This document shows positions 44,104 through 54,299 of a DNA stretch of 64,000 bases, one piece after another (position 1 is the stretch's first letter; the number at the start of each line of letters is the position of its first letter). The position numbers and the translations under genes are program-made. The stretch is from NCBI GenBank assembly GCA_018398585.1, contig JAGTTD010000019.1:11266338-11330337 (forward strand). Direction: 5' to 3'. The stretch comes from Simmondsia chinensis (taxonomy: Eukaryota; Streptophyta; Magnoliopsida; Caryophyllales; Simmondsiaceae). A model generated the notes under the pieces. The model searched no databases. It saw only the letters and a list, made by a program, of their open reading frames with translations, and was not told where the DNA came from.

Positions 44104-44463
44104 CTAAAGATCATTTATACCCCCTGAAATGAAATTTGGACTGTGAACAGGGACAAAGTCCCCCAGTCCTAATATGATTTGTACTACTACTGAAATGAAG
44201 TTCGTACTGTGAACAGGGATGAAGTCCCCTAGTCCTATAATGATTTGTACCACAACTGAAATGAATTTCGGACTGTGAACAAGGACGAAGTCCCCTAGTC
44301 CTAAATTGATTTGCACAACTGCTGAAATAAAGTTCGAACGGTGAACAGGGATGAAGTCCCCTAGTCCTAAAATAATTTGTACCACCATGGATAGGGAATC
44401 ATGGATGAAGGCAAAGTCTTCCAGCTCCCAATACTTATGAAAAGCTTTCTGACTCAAATACAT
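44104..44463 (-). CDS. Repeat ORF, 22-residue units (LARD A)
   Basis: On the sense strand of the element, an ATG at 44463 opens 119 codons: a unique start MYLSQKAFHKYWELEDFAF, then four to five copies of a 22-residue unit near VVQIILGLGDFVPVHSPN plus FISA. The unit is 66 bp, so one open frame stays open through all copies. It is hydrophobic with a Gly-Leu-Gly centre and has no known relatives to me. Copy B has six units in the same frame, interrupted by another insertion at 50636. Coding is unproven: an open frame in one repeat guarantees it in all. Confidence 0.4.
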   Translation of the reverse strand: MYLSQKAFHKYWELEDFAFIHDSLSMVVQIILGLGDFIPVHRSNFISAVVQINLGLGDFVLVHSPKFISVVVQIIIGLGDFIPVHSTNFISVVVQIILGLGDFVPVHSPNFISGGINDL

Positions 44464-44999
44464 TTTTAACTTTTGATTTGGCCTGATTTAGCTAGGTTGG
44501 AAAGTATATCTCAAATGGTTCTTAGCCCACAGCCACGTCCGATTTTAGGAGATAGTGATATCTTGTAGCTTATGATTGATTTGAATAAGGATTGCAAAAG
44601 GTGACTTATTTAGGGTAGAAGTACACCGAGATGGTAGCAAAAATTGACCCATTTAGGGTTAAATTGACTAAAGACAGTACAAAAAATAAATCTTTTGAAA
44701 TCGAATTAGACTAAAATTGTAATAAGAATTGACCCAAATTCGGGCTTAAAGGAGAGGGCGAGGGTTTGACCGTGGTTGGTGGCGAATGCCCAGTGACGAC
44801 CGGTGTGCTAGTGGCGGCTGTTGTGTAGCGGAGGGCAACAGTGGATATGGGTGGTATGCCGATGCCAACATGTGGCAGGAATATTGATAGTGGTGGTGGA
44901 AGATGAAGCTCCACATGCGGTGAAAGAAGCATCACGCGGTGGCGACTTTAGAAAGGATGGTGGTTGAAGTCCCAAGTGTCGTGAAAGTGACAGTCGTTT
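44464..44999 (-). other. LARD A internal region, unique
   Basis: Shared with copy B (52505-52734 and 53656-54060). Copy A lacks about 920 bp present in B between 52735 and 53655, where A joins CTTGTAGCTTATG directly to ATTGATTTGAA. A GGTGGTGG-rich part (44760-44945) gives Pro- and Ser-rich minus-strand frames that are not conserved. Confidence 0.5.
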
Positions 45000-45610
45000 G
45001 TGAGAATGATGAGTTTATCATCAAAGAAATTATGAAAGAGAGGGGAAAAGATGAACCGGGCGAATAACGTTGGTGCTAGTTGTATAACATACCTTGTAAA
45101 TTAAAACCATCATAACATTCAATCTGTGAAGAGTTATAGATTGAATTATATATCAAAACGAAGATCTTGAAGATTTCTATGTAAATATAATGATTTTGGA
45201 GTTTTTGATCAAATAAAATATGAAAGAGGGGTAAAAAGATAAACCGGGCGAATAACGTTGGTGGTAGTTGTATAACATACATTGTAAATTAAAACGAACA
45301 TAACTTTCAATCCATGAAGAGTTATGGATTCAATTATATTTTAAAACAAAGATCTTGAAGAGTTCTATGTAAATATAATGAGTTTTCGATGAAAAAAATA
45401 ATGAAGGACAAATGAAAACATGAATCGGGCGAATAACTTGGGTGGTAGTTTTGTAACATACCTTGTAAATTAAAACGAACATAACATTCAATCCCTAAAA
45501 AGTTACGGATTGAATTATATATCAAAACGGAGCCCTTGAAGATTTCTATTTAGCTATGATGATCAAAGAAAAGATATGAAAGAGGTAAAAAGTAGGTCAT
45601 AATACTAGAC
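45000..45610 (-). repeat. About 185-bp tandem array in LARD A (3 units)
   Basis: Three units at 181-188-bp spacing marked by CCGGGCGAATAACGTTGGTG (45056, 45244, and TCGGGCG variant at 45425), each with TAACATACCTTGTAAATTAA and ATCAAAACGAAGATCTTGAA. Copy B has four to five units. It lies just inside the PBS end of the element. Confidence 0.85.
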
Positions 45611-45831
45611 TTATTCAAACATGCCTCTTTACATGTATTGATATGCTTAAAAGTGCTCAGAGAAATAGTAGATAACGTTTTTTGACTTGCTTTGCTTGAA
45701 TAAGCTTTTTTTATTAGAAAGATATGTTAAACACCAAAAAAAAAAAAAACATTTCTGAAAATTACTTCGAATGATGTTAAAAATGTTTGGATTTTACAAG
45801 AACACTAGGCCAGACGTGAGCTTGTGATCTC
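45611..45831 (-). other. LARD A leader between array and 5' LTR, PBS deleted
   Basis: Runs parallel to copy B 55070-55315. At 45825-45832 the sequence jumps from GCTTGTGATC to TCTGATGAATTTT. Compared with B, 27 bp covering the PBS and the LTR edge are lost. No gene. Confidence 0.65.
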
Positions 45832-46742
45832 TGATGAATTTTGTCAGTGTGTTTATGCATCACTTTGGAGTTATGTATAAGGTGGGGTTTTTTAAGATGA
45901 GTCGAACTCAAGCCCTAGCTGCATGCTCGACATGATATTCCTTATAAGATCAAACGAACGGTTAAAGGGGCCCGTGGAGCAACCCACGGGGGACCCCTCC
46001 GACACTCAATTTAGTACCCATATTATGAAATAGTAAATAAGGGGCAAGTAATAAATGAAATAATAGAGCTAAAATACTTAGTCTGAGGAAAATAAGGCGT
46101 TTTAACAATTATTACTCCGAAGAAGTGATTGTCGGTATGGGTCCCCTTGAAGGAGGCGCGCAGCACCCCATTTTATAAAAGAAGGATGTTTTTGGATGAG
46201 CATCCCTTTTTGAATAAGTATGGTTCTATCTTTTATTTCTTTGTGTGTTAAGCAGGATAAAGTGGGCGAATTAAGTTGTTTTGCTACTGGGCGAAATACA
46301 TTATATTTCTAGTGGGCGAATAGCGTTGATTTTGCCTTTATTGGGCGAATAGTGTTGATTGACCTCTACTAGGCAAATAGTATTATTTTTGCCTCTACTG
46401 GGCGAATAGTGTTGATTTTGCCTCTACTGGGCGAATATTGTTTATTTTGTCTCTGTTAAACGAATAGTATTGTTTTTGCCTCTACTGCACAAATAGTATT
46501 GATTTTGCCTCTACCTGGCAAATAGTGTTGTTTTTGCCCCTATTGGGCAAATAGTATTGATTTTGCCACTACTAGGCGAATAATGTTGATTTTGCTTTTA
46601 TTGGGGTGAATGGTGTTGTTTTTGCCTCTACAGGATGAATAGTATTAATTTTGCCTCTACTGGGCGAATAGTATTAATTTTGCTTTAACTTTGGTCCAAA
46701 TAATTGTCTATGTAGCCTATTTTTCCCTCTACAATGGCAAGC
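45832..46742 (-). repeat. LARD A 5' LTR, main part
   Basis: Aligns with the other LARD LTRs but stops at GGCAAGC, where copy B begins. The last 23 bp of the LTR lie beyond B, at 56107-56129 (TACTCAATTATAGTTTACC...). It contains the 29-bp minisatellite (46280-46685, about 13-14 units) and the GC-rich hairpin at 45965-45998. Rejoined it would be about 934 bp. Confidence 0.8.
46280..46685 (-). repeat. LTR minisatellite, LARD A 5' LTR (about 13-14 units)
   Basis: Same 29-bp unit as in the partner LTR but several units more, so the two LTRs of one element differ in array length. Confidence 0.92.
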
Positions 46743-47647
46743 TATTTGTGATGAATTTTGTCAATGGTTTATGCATCACTTTGTAATTCAGCACGAGATG
46801 GGGTTTGTTAGGATGAGCCGAACTCAAGCTCTAGCTGCATGCCTCACTTGATGTTCCCTGCAAGGTCAAATGAACGGTAGAAGGGCCCGTGGACCAACCC
46901 GCAAGGGACCTCTTCCATATTCAAGTTAGTATCAATATTATGAAATAGTAAATAAGGGGCAAGCAATAAATAAAATATTAGAGTTAAAATACTTAGCCTG
47001 AGGAAAATAAGGTATTTAAATGATTATTTTCTAGAGAGGTAAATCGTAGGCCCAGGTACTTTTAGGATGTTTTTGGATGAGCATTCCTTTTTGGATAAGT
47101 ATGGTTCATTATATCTTTTATTTACTTGTGTGTTAAGTAAGTTAAAGTGGGAACATTACGTTGAGCTAAACCTAGTGAGTGAATTAAGTTGTTTTGCTAT
47201 TGGATGAATTGCGTTGTATTTATACTGGAAAATAGCATTGATTTTGCCTCCACTGAGCGAATAGTGTTAAATTGTCCTCTACTGGGTGGATAGTGCTGAT
47301 TTTTTCACTACAGGGGGAATAATGTTAATTTTGCCTTTACTGGACAAATGGTACTGATTTTGCCTCTACTGGGCAAATAGTGTTCAATTTGCCTCTACTA
47401 GGCGAATAGTATTGATTTTGCCTCTATTGGGTGAATAGTATTGATTTTGCCTCTATTGGGCAAATAGTATTGTTTTTGCTTCTACTAGGTAAATAGTGTT
47501 AATTTTGCTTCTAGTGGGCGAATAGTGTTGATTTTGACTCTACTGGGCAAATAATGTTGATTTTACTTTAATTTTTGTACAAATAATTGTCTGTGTGACC
47601 TACTTGCCCCCTATAGTAGCCAGGTGCTCAATTATAGTTTATCAATA
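46743..47647 (-). repeat. LARD B 3' LTR (905 bp)
   Basis: Starts at the CAAGC duplication as TATTTGTGATG and ends TTTATCAATA at 47647 (minus start). Minisatellite at 47190-47575 (about 12 units). The hairpin at 46880-46912 is partly decayed. Confidence 0.82.
47190..47575 (-). repeat. LTR minisatellite, LARD B 3' LTR (about 12 units)
   Basis: 29-bp units around CTCTACTGGGCGAATAGT with point changes; five more than in the partner LTR. Confidence 0.92.
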
Positions 47648-48394
47648 TATTAGGCCTTCTACTTCTTTAGCGAAGGCTTGTCATTCCAATTTCTGTCACA
47701 AAGTAATAGATCTGCCTTTTTCTTAGATTGCTACTATATGTCATTTTCTTGAGTGATTGTGATATTTAGTGTTCTGTTTTGGCCCTTCATAATTTATTTG
47801 ATGTGTATTTTGATTTTTACTCGAAATCAATAGAGCGTACAATCTGAATAAGATGTGTAACGAGGTATTTGACACTTAACAGGATGTTCAAGCCATCATG
47901 ACTTGTAATTGGGCGCATGACCCCTCATGAACTTTAATAGGGCGTTTAGCGTAATCATGGGTATTGGTAGAGCATTTTATGTTGCAACTCTTATTTGTGT
48001 AAGAATGTTTAGGAGAGTCCGGGCTTCTGAGGTCTATTTTTAAACTTAGAGTACTCAAGCATTTTGCTCCTTTATTTCAGTGAGTGTTCATCACGATTCA
48101 AGCTCTATGTGATAAACGTGTAAGGATAAGTATCATGATTAGTCACTAGATATATATGCATTTGGTCAATGACACCCATAAGGCAATGAATGTCGTGTAT
48201 CCATATCATGTTAGTTTGATAGACAAAGACACCTCTTAGTTCATACACTTGGTTGGTATAACGATGATAGGTGTAGCCTGCTTTAAACAATATTAAAGTT
48301 CTAAATATATTGCGATGTTTGTTTACTGCCCGGGTAAACAGTATATAATATATCGTGTTGAGTATGTTCCTGAGGGATGTTCTACTCAATTGCA
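47648..48394 (-). other. LARD B internal region, unique
   Basis: Parallel to 41298-42076 of copy A. PPT position at 47648-47663 is mutated. No gene. Confidence 0.55.
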
Positions 48395-48576
48395 GGTGAT
48401 TGCACCAGGGCGGACCATGGTGATGAATGTTGCACCCGTTGCGGGTGATTGTACCAAGGTGAACCATGGAGATGAATGTTGTACCCGTTGCGGGTGATTG
48501 CACTAGAGCGGACCATGGTGATGAATATTGCACCCGTTGCGGATGATTGCACCAGGACGGACCGTGGTGATGGATA
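48395..48576 (-). repeat. 49-bp tandem array in LARD B (4 units)
   Basis: Same unit as 42077-42465 with half the copy number. First unit GGTGATTGCACCAGGGCGGA, ending GATGGATATACACTTGG, as in copy A. Confidence 0.92.
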
Positions 48577-50229
48577 TACACTTGGTAAATGTTGAGTGTC
48601 ATGTACATAATACCTGGGTATGTCAATATAGCAAGTACAATCAAGATTGTAAAACCACACATGGTAGTATTATTATCTGATGATAAGCGTATTGAAAACA
48701 TATATCGAAGTAAAGATAGGGTACCATAATTAACACACCTTAAGGGCTATTACATGCCGAGCAAGAAGTAAATCAAACATATGGTATATCATTCCCAAAG
48801 GATGTCTTTGACTATCATTGATTTACCACTAGTATTCATCTATGAACTGATGAACTTGATATGCGTGCTGTTTAGTGGTTGCAAATAAACAATCGTAGGA
48901 TTAATGATTGCTAGTATTCATATAATGCACTTTGTACACAAATATTATTCAAAGGATGTGATTCATCATAGAGACTACTGTTAATTTTTGAAGCACTTAT
49001 GTCCAATATGCGGCTTAACAACAACCAGCCTTCAATATCCTCTTACCATTACGCTTATTGCTAAACAACACCTATTGCTTAGTTGAATAGGCCATGACAG
49101 AAGTTTAAAGCGGACTGCTGGAAAGTCCAAGACCATCATGAAGTAGGTCATTGTGGATATTGAACTAGCTCATCTCACTCCTCGCTTTTCGTTCATACTG
49201 CCACACTCTAAAAGGCTTTTTACTATTGAGTTATCATTTATGTTCGTATGTCACTAGCTTGTTACTTGTCATCTTGAGTTGGCGGAAAATAAGTGCCTAG
49301 AGTTAGGCAGATAAAAGCGACCTCTCGTACTATTTTTCTTAAGATATCGGCCAATAGCAATGCCTAACTAACAAATAATTAGTTGAGGTGTGGGTTGCTC
49401 AGGCATGATAACAGGTGCGGTCTATGTTGGACCTTCCTATTAAAAATAGTTTGCTGGGCTACGACGCGCCTCCGATTTTTGTAATCGCAATTCGGTTTCT
49501 TATGGATAATAAAGCCTTTCAAATATTTCATTGTTTTGGATAATGTGATTTGGAATTACTGATTATGTGCCACCACTGTATGTATAGGATAATAAAGGTG
49601 GCTAACAAGATAAAGATAATACCTTGCACTGCCCTTATTAAGTTGTTGATCAGTTGTGGTATTAGATTGCTTAGCAAAAGGTTGGTTGGAGTGTGAGTTA
49701 CTTAGGCATAATAAGCAATGCGGCTTATTTTGGATTCTTTTATTAGAAATATTTTGTCAAGCTATAATAAGCAACCAAGTTTGACATTTGTCGCTTGATT
49801 TATGACGAGTGGCGAAATCTTTAGGATTTGCCATAATGCTGTATAACGTAGCACGGTTGATGACGAAGTTTACTAGTTTTGAAAAGGATTGCCCCTTATG
49901 GATGACCAATTGTTGACTTGTAATTGTTTTGACTTGCTCTGCATCGCATAAAAAGAATCTACTTTTAACTATTGCTAATTGTGAAACTTCCTGATTTTGG
50001 AGTGGTTTAGCATTTGTGATGGAGGTAATGCCTAGCCTGTGACCTGGGGTGAGGTCCCATAGTAGGTGAAAAATGATTTGTTCCATTAGGATGAACTAAA
50101 GTTGTGAATTGAGATGAAATCCCTCAATGCCAAAATGGTTCACACCATTTGAGATAAGGAAATGGATGAGATGAAGTCACCCAGTGTGAAAGTGATTTGT
50201 TACGAAAGTAAGGGAATGACTAAGATGAA
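48577..50229 (-). other. LARD B internal region between arrays
   Basis: Parallel to 42466-44103 of copy A. The longest frame (50086-49757, 109 codons, minus) has no counterpart in copy A and no motif I recognise, so I do not call it a gene. Confidence 0.5.
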
Positions 50230-50635
50230 GTCTCCCAGTCTAAAGATGATTTATACCCCGTTGAAATGAAATTTGGACTGTGAACAGGGACGAAGTCCCC
50301 CAGTCCTAAAATGATTTGTACCACCGTTGAAATGAAGTTCGGGCTTTGAACAGGGACGAAGTCCCCTAGTCCTAAAATGATTTGTACTACTGCTGAAATG
50401 AAGTTCGAACTGTGAATAGGGACGAAGTTCCCCAGTCCTAAAATGATTTGTACCACTGCTGAAATAAAGTTCGGACTATGAATAGGGACGAAGTCTCCTA
50501 GTCCTACAATGATTTGTACCACCGCTGAAATGAAGTTCGGATTATGAACAGGGACGAAGTCGCCCAGTCCTAAAATTATTTGTACCACTGTTGAAATGAA
50601 GTTTGGATTGTGAAAAGGGACGAAGTCCTCCAGTC
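50230..50635 (-). repeat. 66-bp tandem array and repeat ORF in LARD B (6 units)
   Basis: GAAATGAA unit starts at 50263, 50329, 50395, 50461, 50527 and 50593, an exact 66-bp period. The minus strand is open over 50588-50220 with VVQIILGLGDFVPVHSPN-like units. The chromovirus derivative enters at 50636 and cuts off the N-terminal part present in copy A; it resumes at 52500. Confidence 0.85.
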
Positions 50636-50756
50636 TGTTACAAACCGAAAATCCGAGACTTGGATTTAATTGTTGAATTGGCGGGAATGGGGATTGGTGT
50701 TAAAATTCTGTTAGTTAGTTGCTGAGCTGATCTGTTGCTGCTGCTCCTGTGCTGCG

Positions 50757-51251
50757 TTGCATAACCGCCAGCTTGACAATATTCAACAAATGTTGAAGAA
50801 GCTGTTGGGTGAGGATGTGAACAAAGAAGATCGGGTGCAACAAATTGAGCCTTCTAGCCAGATTGTTCCGCCAACGGAAGTAGTTCTACCGCAAGAGCTC
50901 GAGGTTGAGCACAAAGAGGAAGCTGTAATAGAAACGATTGTTGTTGAGGATGAATTCGACCACGACAATGCCGAAATTGATGAAAACAAGCTTGAAGAAC
51001 CTGAGTTTGAACAAGACGATCCTTATGAAGACCCTTTGCTAGAGTTAGAGTATCTTGATGACGTTGAGGCACAATATGACATGTATCCGGAATGGGGAGA
51101 TGATTTTCATATCATGAAAATGTTGAAGAATGCAAAAAGCAAAATGAAGAAGAACCACCTCAACGACGCATTAAACGATTATTGGAAAGCAAAGACGATT
51201 ACAAAAAAGAAGTCGACAAAGCCAAAGTTGAAGCACGAAGAAGGATCTTAA
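50757..51251 (+). CDS. Acidic hypothetical protein in deleted element (ORF1)
   Basis: An open frame of about 164 codons begins at the edge of the truncated 5' LTR without an ATG (the first codon is TTG; the first ATG codes residue 12), so its N-terminus is probably missing. The middle is very acidic (VVEDEFDHDNAEIDENKLEE, DDPYEDPLLELEYLDD) and the end is basic and Lys-rich (MKKNHLNDALNDYWKAKT). No domain recognised. The acid-to-base layout would fit a linker or a DNA-associated protein, but that is a guess. Followed after 66 bp by ORF2 in another frame. Confidence 0.4.
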   Translation: MHNRQLDNIQQMLKKLLGEDVNKEDRVQQIEPSSQIVPPTEVVLPQELEVEHKEEAVIETIVVEDEFDHDNAEIDENKLEEPEFEQDDPYEDPLLELEYLDDVEAQYDMYPEWGDDFHIMKMLKNAKSKMKKNHLNDALNDYWKAKTITKKKSTKPKLKHEEGS

Positions 51252-51317
51252 ATTGCTAAGGTAAATGTTAGTCCTCAAGTTCATCTTCCATCAAATGAGG
51301 ATAGGCATCAAAGTCAA

Positions 51318-52100
51318 ATGTCAGAGGTGGAATTAGTTGTTAGATCTCATGAACATACAGATCAGCAAGTTACAGATGTGAAGTTGGATGCTGCTGCACT
51401 CGTTTCTACAGATCAGGACACTAACACTTTGCTTTGTAGTGAGATTTGTCAACAAATGGATGCAGGGTGGTGGCCTCAAGATCGAATTCCAGAAGTGGAG
51501 CAAAAATATGAGAAATCTGAAAATTATTGTGCTGAATGGTGCTTACAGTTGGAAGCTGTTGTTTTGCAAACTCATAGAGTTGATTTGAGTGCTCAAGTTC
51601 ACAAATTTGTCTCCTGTAAGGATAGTAAGCTAAATGAGTGGGAAGTCATTGTTGCAAAGCACATTAACACAGCAAGAAATCAGGTTCCAGAAGCTGAAAT
51701 GCATTGTCGGCATGCCGATCGGCAAGTTTGGCATGGTTTATTTCTTTTCTGGAAAAGAGATTTGATCAATATGAATCCTATCATGAAGCTATGCTATTGG
51801 GAGGACATTTGTGAGTTGTTCATCAAGTTGTACTATCGTAACAAATTCTCATCAGTTGCATTTCAAAGTTCTTACAACCGCAACTTAATGATCCAAGTTT
51901 CAGAATTCATCACCTACTCAAGCTGCAATTTCAGCAATCTTTCAGCCTTAATAAGTGATGTTAAGTCTAACTCTCTTTCATTCTTGAGGACAAGAATGTT
52001 TTCAAGGGAAAGGGAATGTTACAAACCAAAAATCCGAGACTTGGATTTAATTGTTGAATTGGTGGGAATGGGGATTGGTGTTAAAATTCCGTTTTGCTGA
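51318..52100 (+). CDS. Hypothetical protein in deleted element (ORF2)
   Basis: ATG-started frame of 260 codons: MSEVELVVRSHEHTDQQVTD, CQQMDAGWWPQDRIPEVEQK, and several Cys/Trp residues (CAEWCLQLEAVV, MHCRHADRQVWHGLFLFWKR). The last 27 residues are read from the 3' LTR, and the stretch before them overlaps chromovirus 3' noncoding wording, so the true gene probably ended earlier. No retroviral domain found. It could be captured host exon sequence or a lineage-specific retroelement ORF. Function unknown. Confidence 0.4.
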   Translation: MSEVELVVRSHEHTDQQVTDVKLDAAALVSTDQDTNTLLCSEICQQMDAGWWPQDRIPEVEQKYEKSENYCAEWCLQLEAVVLQTHRVDLSAQVHKFVSCKDSKLNEWEVIVAKHINTARNQVPEAEMHCRHADRQVWHGLFLFWKRDLINMNPIMKLCYWEDICELFIKLYYRNKFSSVAFQSSYNRNLMIQVSEFITYSSCNFSNLSALISDVKSNSLSFLRTRMFSRERECYKPKIRDLDLIVELVGMGIGVKIPFC

Positions 52101-52499
52101 GCTAATCTGTTGCTGCTGCTCCTGTGCTGCATTGCATACTGCTGTTGCTGTTAGTTACTACTTGTTGCTGTTACATTTGTGTTTTGGCGCCAATTCAATA
52201 ATTGAAATACTAGTTAGTTAGATTCTAGATTGTTCTAAGGTTTGTCTAGTTTCTTTGCCAAGGATTGTTATAAATAAGATGTAAGTGTATGTTCATGGAC
52301 AATGAAATCAATCAATGAAATCTGAATATTAATCTCATTTGAGATTAAAGTCTTCTTTCTCATCCCCTTTCCCTTCTTTCTCTCATCTAACTTTAAAACT
52401 CTACTCTCTCATCTTAATTTCCCTTCTTTCTCATCCCAAACTCTCAATCTATCCAAATTTATATTAGTTTACGTTCGAGGTTCGAGCCCGAGCGTAACA
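52017..52499 (+). repeat. 3' LTR of the deleted chromovirus-type element
   Basis: TGTTACAAACC...GAGCGTAACA, 483 bp. Its TATA box is TTATAAATAAG (52268-52278), with a TTTCTTTCTC-rich stretch downstream. The first 120 bp match the 5' LTR piece at 50636-50762 with a few substitutions and a small indel. Confidence 0.85.
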
Positions 52500-52504
52500 C
52501 AGTC

Positions 52505-52734
52505 TTAAAATAATTTGTACCACCATGGATAGGGATTCGAGGATGAAGGTAAAGTCTTCCAGCTCCCAATACTTATGAAGCGATTTCTAACTCGGATAAA
52601 TTTTTGACTTTTAATTTGGCTTGATTTAGCTAGGCTAAAAAGTATCTCTGAAAAGGTACTTAGCCCACAGCCACGTCCGATTTCGAGAGATAGTGATATC
52701 TTGTAGCTTATGAAATAATTTAAGTATGGTGGAA
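52505..52734 (-). other. LARD B internal region after insertion
   Basis: Continues the 66-bp array sequence (TTAAAATAATTTGTACCACC) and then matches copy A 44385-44575. No gene. Confidence 0.55.
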
Positions 52735-53655
52735 TTCTTTTTTTCTTTTTTTTGGGATTAAATAGCCCTTGCTTGCATTTTGTAGGCAAAAAATTGCCAA
52801 GCTGGCACATGACGAGTAGCTTGTACCATAACAGCACATTGATCTCCCCTTGGATGAATTGTTTGCTTCGGGATTTTCTTCATTGGTGTATGAAATATGC
52901 CCATAAGAAATTCATGGAATAATTGGATTAGTCATTGATGGAGAGAGACAAATGACATGCCTTATGAATTCCAAGGGAGTTAAGAGGTCTCTTACGTGCC
53001 TAAACAGAGCCCTTGGAATGAATCATCTAATTTGGCTGTCTTGTTATAAGTGCTTTTACTATTTCAGAATTCAATACTTATATGTGTTCTTTGATTTGCA
53101 CTCATGTTTTTGTGTTGTATAATGCCCGTTTTGTATTTCAAAATCATTAAGGGTAGGTTTAGTGACTATGTTCCTTTAATGCCCTTAATTTAGAATTGTC
53201 ATGTCTAATTGTTAATTTGACGATTTATGGTTAGGGATCTAACAAAGAATAACCTAGTTGAACCAGAAGGTTATAGCAAGAGTGCATTGAAGTACATCTA
53301 CTCTATATTAGAAATCTTGGCAAAGGTTTATTTAGCTTAAAATCCATCAGAGCAGAATTGCGACGAAAAGTAATTTCCTTAGAAGCTGATTGAATAGAAA
53401 TTGACATAATCAGCGTTTGAGCAGGTTAAAACTCTGGCAAGTGATTGAAATGAACCTATGATGCAACAAGAATTGGTCCAATTAGAATTTGATTTATTAT
53501 GAAGATTGAACAAAAAATTTTTGCTTACCTAGAGTTAACCTGAAGTAGGACCGCAACAAAAATTGATCCAATTAGGGTTTCATTTGAATGAGAATTGGAA
53601 CAAATCAAGATTGGATCAAACTAGGATTGTAACGACAATTAACGCACTAATGATT
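52735..53655 (-). other. B-specific 0.9-kb segment
   Basis: Absent from copy A, where flanking sequence is joined. Contains a T-run (52738-52754) and AT-rich unique sequence; no terminal repeats or target duplication are visible, so a deletion in A is more likely than an insertion in B. No gene. Confidence 0.55.
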
Positions 53656-54299
53656 GATTTGAACAAGCATTGTAAAAAGTGGCTTATTTAGTGTTAAGGT
53701 ACGCGGAGATGGTAGCAAAATTTGACCCATTTAGGGCTAAATTGAATTAAGAAAGTAAGGAAAACAAATCTTTTGAAGTTGAATTAGACTAAGGTTGAAA
53801 TAAAAATTCACCCAAATTCGGGTTTGAAGGAGAGAGCAAGGGTTTGATCGTGGTGGGTGGTGAACGACTAGTGAAGACCGGTGTGCTAGTGGCTATTGTT
53901 GTGCAACCGAGGGCAGCAGTGGACGGTGCCAACATTTGGCAGGAATATTGATAGTGGTGGTGGAAAAGGAAGCTCGACATGCGGTGAACGAAGCATCACG
54001 CGGTGGCGACTTTGGAGAGGATGGTGGTTGAAGTCCCAAGCGTCGCGGAAGTGAATGTCATTAGTGAGAATGATGATGGCGGCTTGAGATGGGGATTGTG
54101 GTGTGGTAGGCGAAGTGTCAAGAATAATGCTAGGTTTTATGGATGATGCTTGGTTGTAGATAACACCGGGTAGGGAATTCATTGGATGGTGGAATTTGGC
54201 GGGCTACGTAACTTGACCTTGTGACTTTAGGTAGTTACGAATTCAATTAACTATCGCAACTAAGCTGTTGAAGCATTTTATGTAATTATGATGACTTAT
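53656..54299 (-). other. LARD B internal region, GGT-rich
   Basis: Parallel to copy A 44575-44999 with extra sequence at 54060-54200. Minus-strand frames rich in Pro and Ser (LPFPPPLSIFLP) appear in both copies but do not stay open in a common frame. Confidence 0.45.

Larger units (their letters stand above)
50636..52499 (+). mobile_element. Deleted chromovirus-type LTR element with two unknown ORFs
   Basis: Flanked by a perfect 5-bp duplication CAGTC (50631-50635 and 52500-52504). The left end is a 127-bp piece of 5' LTR (TGTTACAAACCGAAAATCC), the right end a complete 483-bp LTR (52017-52499) preceded by TTCAAGGGAAAGGGAA (PPT). The segment before the PPT resembles chromovirus 3' ends (GAGGACAAGAATGTTTTC). 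PBS, gag and pol are absent. Two ORFs of 164 and 260 codons fill the inside. A large internal deletion reaching into the 5' LTR, or a non-autonomous derivative with captured sequence, are both possible. Confidence 0.82.

Noticed and set aside
46280..46685. CRISPR-like regular 29-bp repeats
   Set aside because: Units are contiguous without spacers, lie in LTRs and vary like a minisatellite; the genome is a plant.
50783..50989. Ser/Thr-rich minus-strand ORFs opposite ORF1
   Set aside because: Shadow of the acidic plus-strand frame; no support from motifs.
52735..53655. A transposon inserted in LARD B
   Set aside because: No terminal repeats or target duplication; a deletion in copy A explains the difference.
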